A DNA stretch of 64,000 bases from contig NZ_JAFNLL010000031.1 in assembly GCF_017368795.1 (NCBI RefSeq), positions 33,612-97,611 of the forward strand. Reading direction: 5' to 3'. Shown here one piece after another: positions 52,841-63,906 of this stretch. How positions within the stretch are numbered: position 1 is the first letter of the stretch; each line of letters starts with the position of its first letter. A program made the translations under genes and the position numbers. Origin of the DNA: Arthrobacter cavernae. Lineage in GTDB: Bacteria > Actinomycetota > Actinomycetes > Actinomycetales > Micrococcaceae. The notes under the pieces are model-generated. The model saw only the letters and a program-made list of their open reading frames with translations. It was not told the origin of the DNA and searched no databases.

Positions 52841-54454
52841 ATGAGCGGAACGCTCAAGAACGCAGATTTGAAGACCACCGCGTGGGGCTGGGTTGAGGGG
52901 CAGAAGGAGCAGCTCTCGGCCTGGCACACGAACATCTGGGAGCTGGCCGAACCGGCCTGGCGCGAGTACGAGTCGTGCGCCTGGTATGTGAAGACCCTGC
53001 GCGAGCACGGCTTCACCGTGGAGGAAGGCAGCGGCGGCATGCCCACCGCCTTCGCCGCGGAATGGACCAGCCCGGCGGGCCCCGGCGCCCGGATCCTGGG
53101 CTACGCCGAATACGACGCGATCCCCGGCAACTGCCAGGCGGCGTCCACCAAGCGCGAGCCGCGCCCCGGGATGTCCCGCTTCGCGCCGGGGCATACGGAC
53201 CCGCACTCCGCCCTGGGCATCTCGACCCTCGCCGGCTTCCTCGCGGCGAAGGACGCCATGGAACGGCATAACATCCCCGGCACCCTGGTCTACACGGGCG
53301 AGCCCGCCGAGAAGGTCCAGGGATCCAAGGTGGTCCACGGCCTGCGCGGCTACTACGACAACCTGGACGCCATCATTTCGTACCACCCGTTCTACATGAT
53401 GCCGCTGTGCAACACCGCGCGTTGGGACACCCACTGCGGCTCGTACTACAGCAAGATCTACACCTTCACCTGCGACAACCCGGAGGGCTGGAACAACACC
53501 TACGGCGACAGCCCCATCCCGTCCTCGCACTCCGCCGCCCGGGCACCCGGAGCGGACGCCGCGTTGTTCACGATGTTCTCGCTGACCAAGACCACGCAGG
53601 ATTCCATGCTGCCGCAGGCCGGCGGCTGGTCGTTGTCCGAGGCGATCCTCACTGCCGGGCAGGCGACGGCGGACAACCAGCCGGCGGGCCTGGCCCAGAT
53701 CCAGTACTCCTGGCGCTGCCCCAGCCTGGCCGAGGCCGACTCGGTGCTCGCCGTGCTGGACCGCAACGCCGAACTGGCCGCGGCTGCCTCGCACTGCACC
53801 GTCAGCTCGCGCTGGGTGGCGCGCAACCGCCCGGGCATCGCCAACCACACGGTGGCGCAGTTGGCGTGGGAGAACATCGCTCTTGTGGGTGCGCCGGTGC
53901 TGGACGAGCGGGCCCGCGAGATCGGGCGCGAAATCCAGGCCTCGTGCGGCGTGGAGCACATGGAGAACCCGTTCCACCCGGCGACGGCGGAGCTGATCAG
54001 CCCTGCCGAGGCGGAGGCGGAGCTGCGCCGCCATCTTCCGGCAACGCAGCAGAACTGGACCAGCGACGACTACGTGGAGATGACCTGGTACGCGCCCACC
54101 ATCCGCTTCTACACCGCCCGGCCGACCCTGGCTCCGGACCCCGCCGGGACGCCGTACCCGGGCTGGGCGATGACGGCTCTTGGTGGGATTCCGGAGACGA
54201 TCGACCCCACGATTACCGCCACGGGCAAGATGATCGCCGGCATGGTGCTGGACCTGCTCACCTCCCCTGAGGTGTTGGCCGAAGCCAGGGCTGAGTTCGA
54301 GGCCGAGAAGGTCCGGCGCGGCTCCGTGGCCCCGCTGCTCCCCGTCGAATTCAGCGCGCCGACGGACTTCCGCTGGCCCGAATACATCGGCGAAGGCAAG
54401 GCCCGCGACTGGTGGATCCCCGTGTCCGAGGAAGCCTGGAACACGGCCGGGTAG
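52841..54454 (+). CDS. M20-family amidohydrolase, AbgB-like
   Basis: 537 residues, longer than most M20 enzymes. HTNIWELAEPAWREYES at the start and GYAEYDAIPGNCQ (in place of the usual GHGCGHN region) suggest the AbgB/indole-3-acetyl-aspartate hydrolase branch, as do PGHTDPHSALGIST and YTGEPAEKVQGSKVVHGL. Metal ligands appear partly changed: His in PGHTDPHS is present. Such enzymes split N-acyl amino acids or aminobenzoyl conjugates. Last gene of the operon; GGAGGG precedes ATG 52841. The substrate is unclear. Confidence 0.78.
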   Translation: MSGTLKNADLKTTAWGWVEGQKEQLSAWHTNIWELAEPAWREYESCAWYVKTLREHGFTVEEGSGGMPTAFAAEWTSPAGPGARILGYAEYDAIPGNCQAASTKREPRPGMSRFAPGHTDPHSALGISTLAGFLAAKDAMERHNIPGTLVYTGEPAEKVQGSKVVHGLRGYYDNLDAIISYHPFYMMPLCNTARWDTHCGSYYSKIYTFTCDNPEGWNNTYGDSPIPSSHSAARAPGADAALFTMFSLTKTTQDSMLPQAGGWSLSEAILTAGQATADNQPAGLAQIQYSWRCPSLAEADSVLAVLDRNAELAAAASHCTVSSRWVARNRPGIANHTVAQLAWENIALVGAPVLDERAREIGREIQASCGVEHMENPFHPATAELISPAEAEAELRRHLPATQQNWTSDDYVEMTWYAPTIRFYTARPTLAPDPAGTPYPGWAMTALGGIPETIDPTITATGKMIAGMVLDLLTSPEVLAEARAEFEAEKVRRGSVAPLLPVEFSAPTDFRWPEYIGEGKARDWWIPVSEEAWNTAG

Positions 54455-54462
54455 CCAGTCCG

Positions 54463-54653
54463 GACGCTCTCTCACCTTTGGCCGGAAAATGAGGAACGCT
54501 CTCTCACCTTTGACCGGAAAACAAGGAACCCTCTCTCACCTTTGGCCGGAAAACAAGGAACCCTCCTGCAGATGATCTGCAGGAGGGTTCCGGGATTTGG
54601 TCTCAAAAGTGAGAGAGGGTCGCCCCAAAATGCCCCAAAAGTGAGAGAGCGTT
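54463..54653. repeat. Composite repeat R5: three forward copies, central palindrome, two reverse copies
   Basis: Forward cores at 54463, 54495 and 54527 (period 32), a perfect palindrome of 17-bp arms at 54557-54591, then reverse cores at 54603 and 54635. The centre shares its GGAACCCTC and CAGATGATCTG parts with R4. It starts 9 bases after the M20 stop and ends 33 bases before the convergent bcp stop. Confidence 0.88.
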
Positions 54654-54685
54654 TGTGGGACGGGCGGCCGGGAAGAACGAGGGCG

Positions 54686-55153
54686 TTAGACGCCCAGCTC
54701 TTCCTTCAGCGCGGCCACGTGGCCCTGGGCCTTGATCTGGTACTGGGTGAGCTTGACCTTGCCTTCGCGGTCGAGCACCACGGTGGAGCGGACCAGGCCT
54801 TCGACGATTTCGCCGTCAACCAGCTTCTCGCCCCAGGCGCCGTAGGCGAGGGCCACGGCGTGGTCCTCGTCGGAGAGCAGGGGGAAGGTCAGGGCGAAGT
54901 CGCCGGTGAAGGCTGCGAGCTTCTCCGGGGCGTCCGGGGAGATACCCAGGACGTCGTAGCCGGAGGACTGCAGGCTGGACAGGTTGTCGCGGAAGTCGCA
55001 GGCTTCCGTGGTGCAGCCGGGGGTGGCGGCTTCCGGGTAGAAGTACACAATCACGTTGCGTCCGAGGTAGTCGGACAGCGAGACCTTGGTGCCTTCGGCG
55101 TCGAGCAGCGCAAAATCGGGTGCCTGCGTGCCGACGAGGAGTTTCTGGGCCAT
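54686..55153 (-). CDS. bcp: Thioredoxin-dependent peroxiredoxin, BCP type
   Basis: 155 residues. Peroxidatic Cys47 and resolving Cys52 in ATPGCTTEACDFRD, the atypical 2-Cys BCP arrangement. It reduces hydrogen peroxide and organic hydroperoxides in the cytoplasm. Stands alone, convergent to the M20 operon across repeat R5. Confidence 0.93.
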   Translation of the reverse strand: MAQKLLVGTQAPDFALLDAEGTKVSLSDYLGRNVIVYFYPEAATPGCTTEACDFRDNLSSLQSSGYDVLGISPDAPEKLAAFTGDFALTFPLLSDEDHAVALAYGAWGEKLVDGEIVEGLVRSTVVLDREGKVKLTQYQIKAQGHVAALKEELGV

Positions 55154-55236
55154 GGTGATCCTTACGTTTCAGTCGACTGGTGTTGCCAGCGACGGTCGAT
55201 CTTCGGCGGGGTGTCTAACTGTTGTAAACAGCGGGG

Positions 55237-55935
55237 TTAGATGCTGTATTCCGCCGGTCCACGCACTGTTGCGTGGGGTCCTGGTACGAACTGGTAGCCG
55301 CCGCCGCGCACCGTGGAAACCACGTGCCGGGCGGCGTGCAGCTTCCGGCGTACCCTTCCAACGTATACGTCGATGGACCGGAATGCCGCGCCGGGGAGGT
55401 CAAATGACTCCAGAAAACGCTGCAGTTCCTCGCGGCTGATCGCCCGGGAGCAGTTCACCACGAGGTAGCGCAGCAGCTTGTATTCCATGCCCGTGAAGCT
55501 GACCGGGACGCCGTCCAGCAGGACGGTGTCCGCGGCCAGGTCGATGGCCAGCTGGCTGCGGCGCCCGGCCAGGGAGACGGGCCCGACGGCGGCGCTTCCG
55601 GCCGCGGGTGCCTCACCGGCCGCAGCCGAGGCAGAGGCGGGCGTTGCAGCGGAGGGTGTACCGGCGTCGGCGGTGTCCTGTGGAGTGCCGCCCCAGGAGA
55701 CAGCGCCGACGCCGGACTTTGGCGCTCCGTCGGCGGGCCACATGCGGACCTCCGCCGACGGAGCAAGTTTCAGGGCGCGGGCCAGCACCAGTTCAGCTGC
55801 CCGGGCCCACACTGCGGGATCGATGTCCTGGTCCTCGCCGGGCTGGACCCACAGGGCCAGCCCGCGGGCGCTCAGCCCGGGACGCCGGGCCACAGAATCG
55901 CGGCCCGGCGGCGGACCATAGGCGTTGACGGCCAT
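55237..55935 (-). CDS. Winged-helix regulator without a receiver domain
   Basis: 232 residues. The C-terminal 100 residues are an OmpR/PhoB-type winged helix: LDGVPVSFTGMEYKLLRYLV, ISREELQRFLESF, IDVYVGRVRRKL and VVSTVRGGGYQFVPG. The N-terminal 70 residues (LSARGLALWVQPGEDQDIDPAVWARAAEL) are not a response-regulator receiver and are not recognised; an Ala/Pro-rich linker joins them. It begins 11 bases after the allB stop on the same strand, so it is probably the last gene of the glyoxylate/allantoin operon and may regulate it. Confidence 0.75.
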   Translation of the reverse strand: MAVNAYGPPPGRDSVARRPGLSARGLALWVQPGEDQDIDPAVWARAAELVLARALKLAPSAEVRMWPADGAPKSGVGAVSWGGTPQDTADAGTPSAATPASASAAAGEAPAAGSAAVGPVSLAGRRSQLAIDLAADTVLLDGVPVSFTGMEYKLLRYLVVNCSRAISREELQRFLESFDLPGAAFRSIDVYVGRVRRKLHAARHVVSTVRGGGYQFVPGPHATVRGPAEYSI

Positions 55936-55946
55936 GGTGGTGGGCC

Positions 55947-57296
55947 TTAGACGCCACCGCGGCGGATCAGCTTGCCGCCGGGGTTCTGGCCGTCGACCAC
56001 GGTGCCGCGCAGGAACGTCTTGCGGACGACGCCGGAGAGCGCCTTTCCGTCGTACGGCGTGATCGGATTCTTGTGCTTGAGCTTGGTGACGTCCACCACG
56101 AACGCCTCGTCCGGCGCGAAGATGGAGAAGTCCGCGTCGTAGCCGAGGGCCAGCTGGCCCTTGTTGTGCAGGCGGGCCAGTGCGGCGGGCTTCTCGGCCA
56201 TCCAGGAAACCACCTGTTCCAGGGTGATGCCGCGGTGCCGGGCTTCGGACCAGATCAGGGAGAGCCCCAGCTGCAGCGAGGATACGCCGCCCCAGGCCAC
56301 GGCGAAGTCGCCGTTTTCCAGGTCCTTGAGGTCCAGGGTGGAGGGGGAGTGGTCGGAGACGATGCAGTCGATGGTGCCGTCCTGCAGGCCCTTCCAGAGC
56401 AGCTCGCGGTTGGAGGCCTCGCGGATGGGCGGGCAGCACTTGTACGCCGTGGCGCCGTCGGGGATTTCCTCTGCCATGAGGGTGAGGTAGTGCGGGCAGG
56501 TCTCCACGGTGAGGTGGACGCCGTCGCGCTTTGCACTGGCGATCATGGGCAGTGCGTCGGAGGAGGACAGGTGCAGGATGTGGGCGCGGGCGCCGGTCCA
56601 GCGGGCACGTTCGATGACCTCGGCGATCGCCTTGTTCTCGGCGCCGCGGGGGCGGGAGGCCAGGAAGGTTTCGTAGTGGTCGCCGCCGGGGTGCGGGGCG
56701 CGGTCGATGGCGTGGGAGTCCTCGGCGTGGACGATCATGAGCGAGTCGAAGGACTTGAGCTCGGCCATGTCCTCTTCCATCTCGTCCGCGTCCAGGTGGG
56801 GGAACTCATCCACGCCGGAGTGCAGCAGGAAGCACTTGAAGCCGAAGACGCCCTCGTCGTGCAGCGGGCGGAGGTCCGCCTTGTTGCCGGGGATGGCGCC
56901 GCCCCAGAATCCGACGTCCACGAACGCCTGGTCCTTGGCGACCACGCGCTTCTGCTCCAGGGCGTCCACGCTGGTGGTGGGCGGGATGGAGTTCAGCGGC
57001 ATGTCGATGATGGTGGTGACACCGCCAGCTGCGGCGGCACGGGTGGCGGAGGCGAAGCCTTCCCACTCGGTGCGGCCGGGCTCGTTGACGTGGACGTGGG
57101 TGTCCACGAGGCCGGGGATGAGGGTCTCGTCGTCTGCGAGTTCGATGACTTCGCGGGCGGACAGCCCGTTGCCGAGCGGCTCGATGGCGACGATCACGCC
57201 GTCGCGGATGCCTACTTCGCGGGCGGTGATGCCGGCGGTGGTCAGGATGCGCTGGCCGCGGATGACGAGGTCATAGGCGCCGATTTCTTCAGACAT
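55947..57296 (-). CDS. allB: Allantoinase
   Basis: 449 residues. Cyclic amidohydrolase fold: DTHVHVNEPGRTEWEGF (metal HxH), GFKCFLLHSG with the carboxylated Lys, HAEDSHAI, HILHLSSSDAL, and SDHSPSTLDLKD with the catalytic Asp. It hydrolyses allantoin to allantoate. ATG 57296 overlaps the glxK end by eight bases and has GGAG upstream. Its place after gcl, glxR and glxK links purine nitrogen use to glyoxylate carbon use. No allantoate hydrolase is in the window. Confidence 0.92.
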   Translation of the reverse strand: MSEEIGAYDLVIRGQRILTTAGITAREVGIRDGVIVAIEPLGNGLSAREVIELADDETLIPGLVDTHVHVNEPGRTEWEGFASATRAAAAGGVTTIIDMPLNSIPPTTSVDALEQKRVVAKDQAFVDVGFWGGAIPGNKADLRPLHDEGVFGFKCFLLHSGVDEFPHLDADEMEEDMAELKSFDSLMIVHAEDSHAIDRAPHPGGDHYETFLASRPRGAENKAIAEVIERARWTGARAHILHLSSSDALPMIASAKRDGVHLTVETCPHYLTLMAEEIPDGATAYKCCPPIREASNRELLWKGLQDGTIDCIVSDHSPSTLDLKDLENGDFAVAWGGVSSLQLGLSLIWSEARHRGITLEQVVSWMAEKPAALARLHNKGQLALGYDADFSIFAPDEAFVVDVTKLKHKNPITPYDGKALSGVVRKTFLRGTVVDGQNPGGKLIRRGGV

Positions 57297-58488
57297 TGAG
57301 GTACTCCTTGTTTTCTGTCGCCGTGGTGCTTGCGGGAAGCCCCGCCAGGTGAGCGCCGATGCTCTTCCCCAGCTTTTCGAGCAGCGGTCCTGCTTCAGCA
57401 ATGCATTTTTCAACGTTGGATTCGAGGTCCGTCAACGCGTGGACCTGCTGGAAACCAGCCCCCACGAGTTGCTCTTCGCTCAGCGTACTGCGGCCGCATA
57501 CGGCGATGACAGGGACGCCGGCACGCTGGGCTGCCCTTGCCACGCCCATGGGCGTCTTGCCGAGCAGGCTCTGTTCGTCCAGGCTGCCTTCGCCGGTGAT
57601 GACCAGGTCCGCACTGTCCAGCCGTTCCTCGAGCCCGGTGAATTCGAGCACGACGTCGATGCCGGGCCTGCGGTTCGCGGCCAGTGCCGCGATGGCAATG
57701 TAGCCCACGCCGCCGGCGGCTCCTGCGCCGGGTGCGACGGCGGCGTGCTCGGCACGGGTGCCCAGTTCGCCGGCGAGGACCGTGACGAAGGTGGCCAGGG
57801 CGAGGTCCAGGGTGATGACGTCTTCCGGCGTCGCGCCCTTCTGCGGTCCGAAGACCGCGGCGGCGCCGCTGGTCCCGAGGAGGGGATTGTCGACGTCGGA
57901 CGCCAGGGTGAAGCGGGCTTCCTCCAGGCGGGTGTCCAAGCCGGAGAAGTCGATCCGGTCCAGGCGGGCCAGGGCGGCACCGCCGCCGGGGAGCTCGTTG
58001 CCCTCGGCGTCCAGGAACACGGCCCCGAGGCCCTGCAGGACCCCGGCGCCGCCGTCGGTGCTGGCGCTGCCGCCCACACCCAGGATGATCTTGCGGCAGC
58101 CCAGGTCCAGGGCGGCGCGGATCAGCTCTCCGGTGCCCAGGCTCGTGGCGGTGGTGGACGTCTTCGAGTGCGGGCCGTCCGGAAGCAGCGCGAGCCCGGA
58201 GGCTGCGGCCATTTCGATCACGGCCTCCCGGTCGCGGACCGCGAAGTCGGCCTGGACCGGCCGGCCCGTGGGGCCGGTGACGGTGGCGGTCCGGCGGGTG
58301 AAGCCGGAGCCGACGGCGGCGTCGAGGGTGCCCTCGCCGCCGTCGGCCACCGGAATGCGGGTGGCCTCAAAGGCTTCACCAGGGCGGCTGGCGGCGAAGC
58401 CTGCCAGCAGGCCTGCTTCCAGGTGCCTAGCGACGTCGGGCGCGGACAGCGAGCCCTTGAACTTGTCCGGGGCGATGACCACACGCAT
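57289..58488 (-). CDS. glxK: Glycerate kinase (GlxK/GarK family)
   Basis: 399 residues. Starts RVVIAPDKFKGSLSAPDVA, the standard opening of glycerate kinase type I (GarK/GlxK family), with GVGGSASTDGGAGVLQGLG and GPQKGATPEDV further in. It phosphorylates D-glycerate (2-phosphoglycerate is the usual product of this family), ending the glyoxylate-to-glycolysis route. The C-terminal end overlaps allB by eight bases. Confidence 0.92.
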   Translation of the reverse strand: MRVVIAPDKFKGSLSAPDVARHLEAGLLAGFAASRPGEAFEATRIPVADGGEGTLDAAVGSGFTRRTATVTGPTGRPVQADFAVRDREAVIEMAAASGLALLPDGPHSKTSTTATSLGTGELIRAALDLGCRKIILGVGGSASTDGGAGVLQGLGAVFLDAEGNELPGGGAALARLDRIDFSGLDTRLEEARFTLASDVDNPLLGTSGAAAVFGPQKGATPEDVITLDLALATFVTVLAGELGTRAEHAAVAPGAGAAGGVGYIAIAALAANRRPGIDVVLEFTGLEERLDSADLVITGEGSLDEQSLLGKTPMGVARAAQRAGVPVIAVCGRSTLSEEQLVGAGFQQVHALTDLESNVEKCIAEAGPLLEKLGKSIGAHLAGLPASTTATENKEYLNV

Positions 58489-58514
58489 TCCGGTACCTCC
58501 TTTCAGTTTCTCTA

Positions 58515-60293
<1,779 letters not shown>

Positions 60294-60446
60294 GGTGTAC
60301 TCCTTGAAGTCTTTATTGTGGCCCGGGTTTCCGGGCTCTTGGTGGCCCTTACAGGGCCGAAATGGGTGTGTTTGGGGGAGCCGGCGTCGAAATGTACGAC
60401 GCCGGCCCGGTGTTTCGTGTCGAAGTGCCCCTTTGCGGGGCCCGGC

Positions 60447-61325
60447 TTACTTTCGGCCGCTGAGCTGGAGAACCTGCTTGAAGAGGCCGGAGTGGTCGAG
60501 GCCGCCGTCGCCCTGGTTGACGGTTGCGGCGACGAGCTGTGCGACGACGGCGCCGAGGGGGACGGCGACGTTGGCTTCGCGGGCTGCGGAGGTGACGATG
60601 CCGAGGTCCTTGTGGTGGAGGGCCAGGCGGAAGCCGGGGTCGAAGTTGCGGTCGAGCATCTTCTGGCCCTTCTGGTCGAGGACCTTGGAGCCGGCCAGGC
60701 CGCCGCCGAGGACCTTGAGGGCTGCGTCGGTGTCCACGCCATAGGCCTCAAGGAAGGCGATGGCCTCGCCCAGGACCTGGATGTTGACGGCCACGATCAG
60801 CTGGTTGGCTGCCTTGACGGTCTGGCCGGAACCGGCGGGGCCCACGTGGACGATGGTCTTGCCGACGGCGGTGAGGACCGGCTGTGCTGCCTCGAAGTCG
60901 GCTGCCTCGCCGCCCACCATGATGGACAGAACGGCGTCGATGGCGCCCTGTTCGCCACCGGAGACCGGGGCGTCGAGGGGGCGGATGCCGGCTGCGGTGG
61001 CTTCCTCGGAGAGGCGCTTGGCAACGTCCGGGCGGATGCTGGACGCGTCGATCCAGATGGTGCCCTTCTTGGCGTTGGCGAAGACGCCCTCCGGGCCGCT
61101 GACTACACCCTCGACGTCGGGGGAGTCCGGCACCATGGTGATGACGACGTCGGCGTCCTTGACGGCGTCGGCGATGCTCGTGGCGCCCTTGCCGCCCTCG
61201 GAGACGAGCTTGTCGATCTTGTCCTGGCTGCGGTTGAAGCCGGTGACGGTGTGGCCGGCCTTGACCAGGTTGATGGCCATGGGGAGGCCCATGATTCCGA
61301 GACCGATGACTGCAACGTTGCTCAT
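60447..61325 (-). CDS. glxR: 2-hydroxy-3-oxopropionate (tartronate semialdehyde) reductase
   Basis: 292 residues. Beta-hydroxyacid dehydrogenase: NAD(P) motif VIGLGIMGLPMA, substrate motif DAPVSGGEQGA, catalytic Lys in GQTVKAANQLIVA. It reduces tartronate semialdehyde to D-glycerate. Start CAT at 61323-61325 on the plus strand. 150 bases separate it from gcl. Confidence 0.93.
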   Translation of the reverse strand: MSNVAVIGLGIMGLPMAINLVKAGHTVTGFNRSQDKIDKLVSEGGKGATSIADAVKDADVVITMVPDSPDVEGVVSGPEGVFANAKKGTIWIDASSIRPDVAKRLSEEATAAGIRPLDAPVSGGEQGAIDAVLSIMVGGEAADFEAAQPVLTAVGKTIVHVGPAGSGQTVKAANQLIVAVNIQVLGEAIAFLEAYGVDTDAALKVLGGGLAGSKVLDQKGQKMLDRNFDPGFRLALHHKDLGIVTSAAREANVAVPLGAVVAQLVAATVNQGDGGLDHSGLFKQVLQLSGRK

Positions 61326-61381
61326 TGTGGTTCCTTTACTGAAAGTCTGTGGTTTTAGCGCGGGTGGGCTATTTGGCTGGC

Positions 61382-62182
61382 TTAGCGGGCGGCGCGTTCG
61401 CGGATGGCCCAGGCGAAGGCGGTTTCTGCCGGTTCCTTGTATTCGAGGCCGATGTAGCCGTCGTAGCCGAGTTCGCGGCTGCGGGCGATCCATTCGCCGA
61501 GAGGAAGCTCGCCGGTTCCGGGAGCCCCGCGGCCGGGGTTGTCGGCAATCTGGATGTGGCCGAAGTCCTTGGCGTGGTTCTGGATGACGGATTCGACGTC
61601 GTCCCCGTTGACTGCCAGGTGGTAGAAGTCGGCGAGGAGCTTGACGTTGGTTGCGCCGGACTCCGCCTTGACGCGGGCGATGACCTTGAGCGCGTCTTCA
61701 GCCGTGAGGAGCGGGTACTTGGGGGCGCCGCTGACGGGTTCGAGGAGGACGGTGCCGCCGATGCGCGCGACGCCGGCTGCTGCCGCGGCGAGGTTTTCGG
61801 CGCCGATGGCGTCCTGCTTCTCGGCCGATTCGCCGTCAATACGGTTGCCGTAGAGGGCGTTGAAGGCCTTGCAGCCGAGGCGCTCGCCGATGCCGGCGAC
61901 GACGTCGATGTTGTCCAGGAATTCGGCGGAGCGGGCGGGCCAGGAAACCAGGCCGCGGTCGCCGCCGGGCATGTTGCCGGCGTTGAAGTTCAGGCCCGTG
62001 AGCTGGACGCCTGCATCCTTGATGGCGTTTTCAAACTCGGTGACCTGGGCGTCGGTGGGGACGGAGATCTCGAAGGGCCACCAGAACTCGACGGCGTCAA
62101 AACCGGCAGCCTTCGCGGCTGCGGGGCGCTCGAGCAGGGGAAGCTCCGTCAAGAGGATGGAGCAGTTCACTGTGTACGTCAT
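61382..62182 (-). CDS. hyi: Hydroxypyruvate isomerase
   Basis: 266 residues, TIM-barrel of the Hyi/OtnI type: NCSILLTELPLLERPAAAKA, GFDAVEFWWPF, LLEPVSGAPKYPL, and GHIQIADNPGRGAPGTGEL, with metal-binding Glu and Asp/His residues. It interconverts hydroxypyruvate and tartronate semialdehyde. First gene of the hyi-glxR-gcl-glxK-allB operon; promoter region carries TTCCGC-N4-TGGAA. Confidence 0.93.
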   Translation of the reverse strand: MTYTVNCSILLTELPLLERPAAAKAAGFDAVEFWWPFEISVPTDAQVTEFENAIKDAGVQLTGLNFNAGNMPGGDRGLVSWPARSAEFLDNIDVVAGIGERLGCKAFNALYGNRIDGESAEKQDAIGAENLAAAAAGVARIGGTVLLEPVSGAPKYPLLTAEDALKVIARVKAESGATNVKLLADFYHLAVNGDDVESVIQNHAKDFGHIQIADNPGRGAPGTGELPLGEWIARSRELGYDGYIGLEYKEPAETAFAWAIRERAAR

Positions 62183-62243
62183 CGTAGGTCCTTCCGAGGA
62201 GGGGCTGGGATCTATCTTCCGTTCCGCTTGGCTCTTCGCGAGT

Positions 62244-62258
62244 TTCCGCTTTGTGGAA
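62244..62258. promoter_or_regulatory. Candidate purine-catabolism operator (copy 2)
   Basis: TTCCGC-TTTG-TGGAA, about 60 bases upstream of the hyi start. The same 15-bp pattern occurs upstream of uraD (28896-28910). Confidence 0.45.
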
Positions 62259-62300
62259 TTTAGATTCTGCTTTATGAAAAGTTTAGGGAAGGAGGGGGTT

Positions 62301-62800
62301 GGAGTCAAGAGGAGACGAGACTCAAAGGAAAGGTCCGGGTGGCGGCCGGCGTGGACATCCTTGGGGAAAGGGATTGTCGATGGGTCCGTGCGCAGCTTCC
62401 GTGGACTCTGCGCGCTACGGCGTGTCAGCTAAGGTGCGGTGCGGCGCGCAGATGCTCAAGGCGTGTCCCTCAGGGGGTCGCTCGGCGACGACCTCAGTGT
62501 CATGGGTGCATCGTTTGTCGGTGCCGCTGCGAGATCCAGTGGGACCACGTTCGCCACCGCCGTAGGGGGCGGATTGGGCGGTCGCGGTCGATTCCGCCGT
62601 CACGCCTGCCCACCAAGTGCCCGCAGAACCTTCTCCGCAGCACTCGGAGCGCCGAATCGTATGAAATTGGGCGATGAGCCCTTCGGCGAGGTTATCGGCT
62701 GACCCTTAGAGCTGCTGGCTATCCCCAGTTAGGGCAGGGATCTGTTCGCGCACTGAAGGATTGACCCGGCGGGTCGAGCAGGCCGCAGCCCCGTCCGTGA
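62301..62800. other. Region without a convincing gene, possibly degenerate coding sequence
   Basis: Between the hyi promoter and the open stretch at 62801. Several short frames overlap (for example a plus-strand frame at 62439-62702 with a Gly/Ala-rich middle), none with a family match or clear start signal. Composition is less GC-biased than the rest of the window. Confidence 0.5.
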
Positions 62801-63043
62801 GTAAATAAGGCTCATTCATCCTATGGAGATTCGGGCTCTGGATATCAAGCCCGTCATCCTGCAACCGGCCAATCAGATCGGACGCCAGAGCGTCAATGGC
62901 CTTCCGACTACCGGCCTTCGACGGGGGGCTATGAATGCCCTAATGTTGGCTGGTATTTCAACGCCTTCGAACGAATGCATGTTCCGGCCACCCCCAATGC
63001 CAAGCTAGCAGCCGATACCGGGGCTGAGCCGTACATCGAGTAG
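62801..63043 (+). pseudogene. Coding-like stretch without a start, possible remnant of a larger gene
   Basis: An 80-codon frame opened by a TGA at 62798 and closed by TAG at 63041. It reads VNKAHSSYGDSGSGYQARH... and YECPNVGWYFNAFERMHVP, which looks like protein rather than random frame, but has no ATG near its start. The frame continues past the TAG with LADSLAKRTLGRNPRALASG to a TGA at 63128. Possibly the C-terminal part of a lost secreted or toxin-like protein. Weakly supported. Confidence 0.3.
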
Positions 63044-63120
63044 GAATATCTGGCCGACAGCCTTGCGAAACGTACGCTGGGGCGGAACCCAAGGGCGTTG
63101 GCAAGCGGGCTTGTGCTCTG

Positions 63121-63906
63121 GTGCAGCTGAACTCGTCGTGCGAGACTGAGTTGATGGATTTGATGTCAGCGTTTGAGCCGGCGATCCAGGATGATTCAGG
63201 CTACCGTGTGCGCAACATTGACCTGGAGTTCCTTGGAATAACTCACGATTCGGCGCGTTTGGTTGTCGTCAAGGAATGTCCCTTGGGGATGGATCCTCCG
63301 ACCTACGAGATATTTTTCAGTATGCTCGCAGACGCCCTAGATCGGCAGAGTGTGACGGACGCGGACGTTCGTATTAAGGGAAGCTCCGTCAGATTCTTCT
63401 CGGGAGCCCATAAGGAAATGCCGTTCGATCGGCAGGAGCTCAAGAATCTATATCAAAAAAGCCATGGAGAGCCGCCGCAAGATGAATGTCTCGATGCAAT
63501 TGAGTCACGCATTTCTTTACAGTGGCCTGAGAGTCAACAGAGACCTTTGCGAAGAATGTTTGACGTCATGTATCGAACCGGAATTGATTGGCAAATGAGT
63601 GACTATGATATCCAGATATCGAGTAATCAAATTGTGAACCTTGTCAAGCGAGGATTGAAATTGGATGATCGGGATTCGGATATGTCTTCGATATTTCATT
63701 CCACATACGACTTTGTCGAGAAGGAATATATTGACAGATTCGCTCTTGAGGTGTCCGTATGGATTGATCGTGTGATCGATCTAGTGGGGCGGCCAGTAAG
63801 CGCAGCCTGTTTTGAGTCCTCAGGCCCGCCTCCCAAGACTGGGATGTTGTCTAGTCACTACCGGGATGACGACTGGATAGTGATGAAGGGGAGTGGATTC
63901 GTGTGA
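63121..63906 (+). CDS. Orphan low-GC hypothetical protein
   Basis: 261 residues if GTG 63121 is the start; ATG 63154 is an alternative. No recognised domain, signal peptide or membrane segment. Charged and hydrophilic, with two Trp-containing stretches (RTGIDWQMSDYDIQISSNQIV and VSVWIDRVIDLVG-like). Roughly half G+C and rich in codons such as AAA, AAT and ATA that are rare in its neighbours, so it was probably acquired. A size and position after a broken coding stretch would fit an immunity-type gene, but this is a guess. A small ORF overlaps its stop (TGATG). Confidence 0.6.
   Translation: MQLNSSCETELMDLMSAFEPAIQDDSGYRVRNIDLEFLGITHDSARLVVVKECPLGMDPPTYEIFFSMLADALDRQSVTDADVRIKGSSVRFFSGAHKEMPFDRQELKNLYQKSHGEPPQDECLDAIESRISLQWPESQQRPLRRMFDVMYRTGIDWQMSDYDIQISSNQIVNLVKRGLKLDDRDSDMSSIFHSTYDFVEKEYIDRFALEVSVWIDRVIDLVGRPVSAACFESSGPPPKTGMLSSHYRDDDWIVMKGSGFV

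Noticed and set aside
55947..57299. Long plus-strand frame opposite allB
   Set aside because: Shadow frame; Val/Gly-rich low-complexity product without motifs, while allB is intact on the other strand.
62439..62702. 87-codon frame upstream of the orphan gene
   Set aside because: No start signal or family match and two other frames are equally open; treated as part of a degenerate region.
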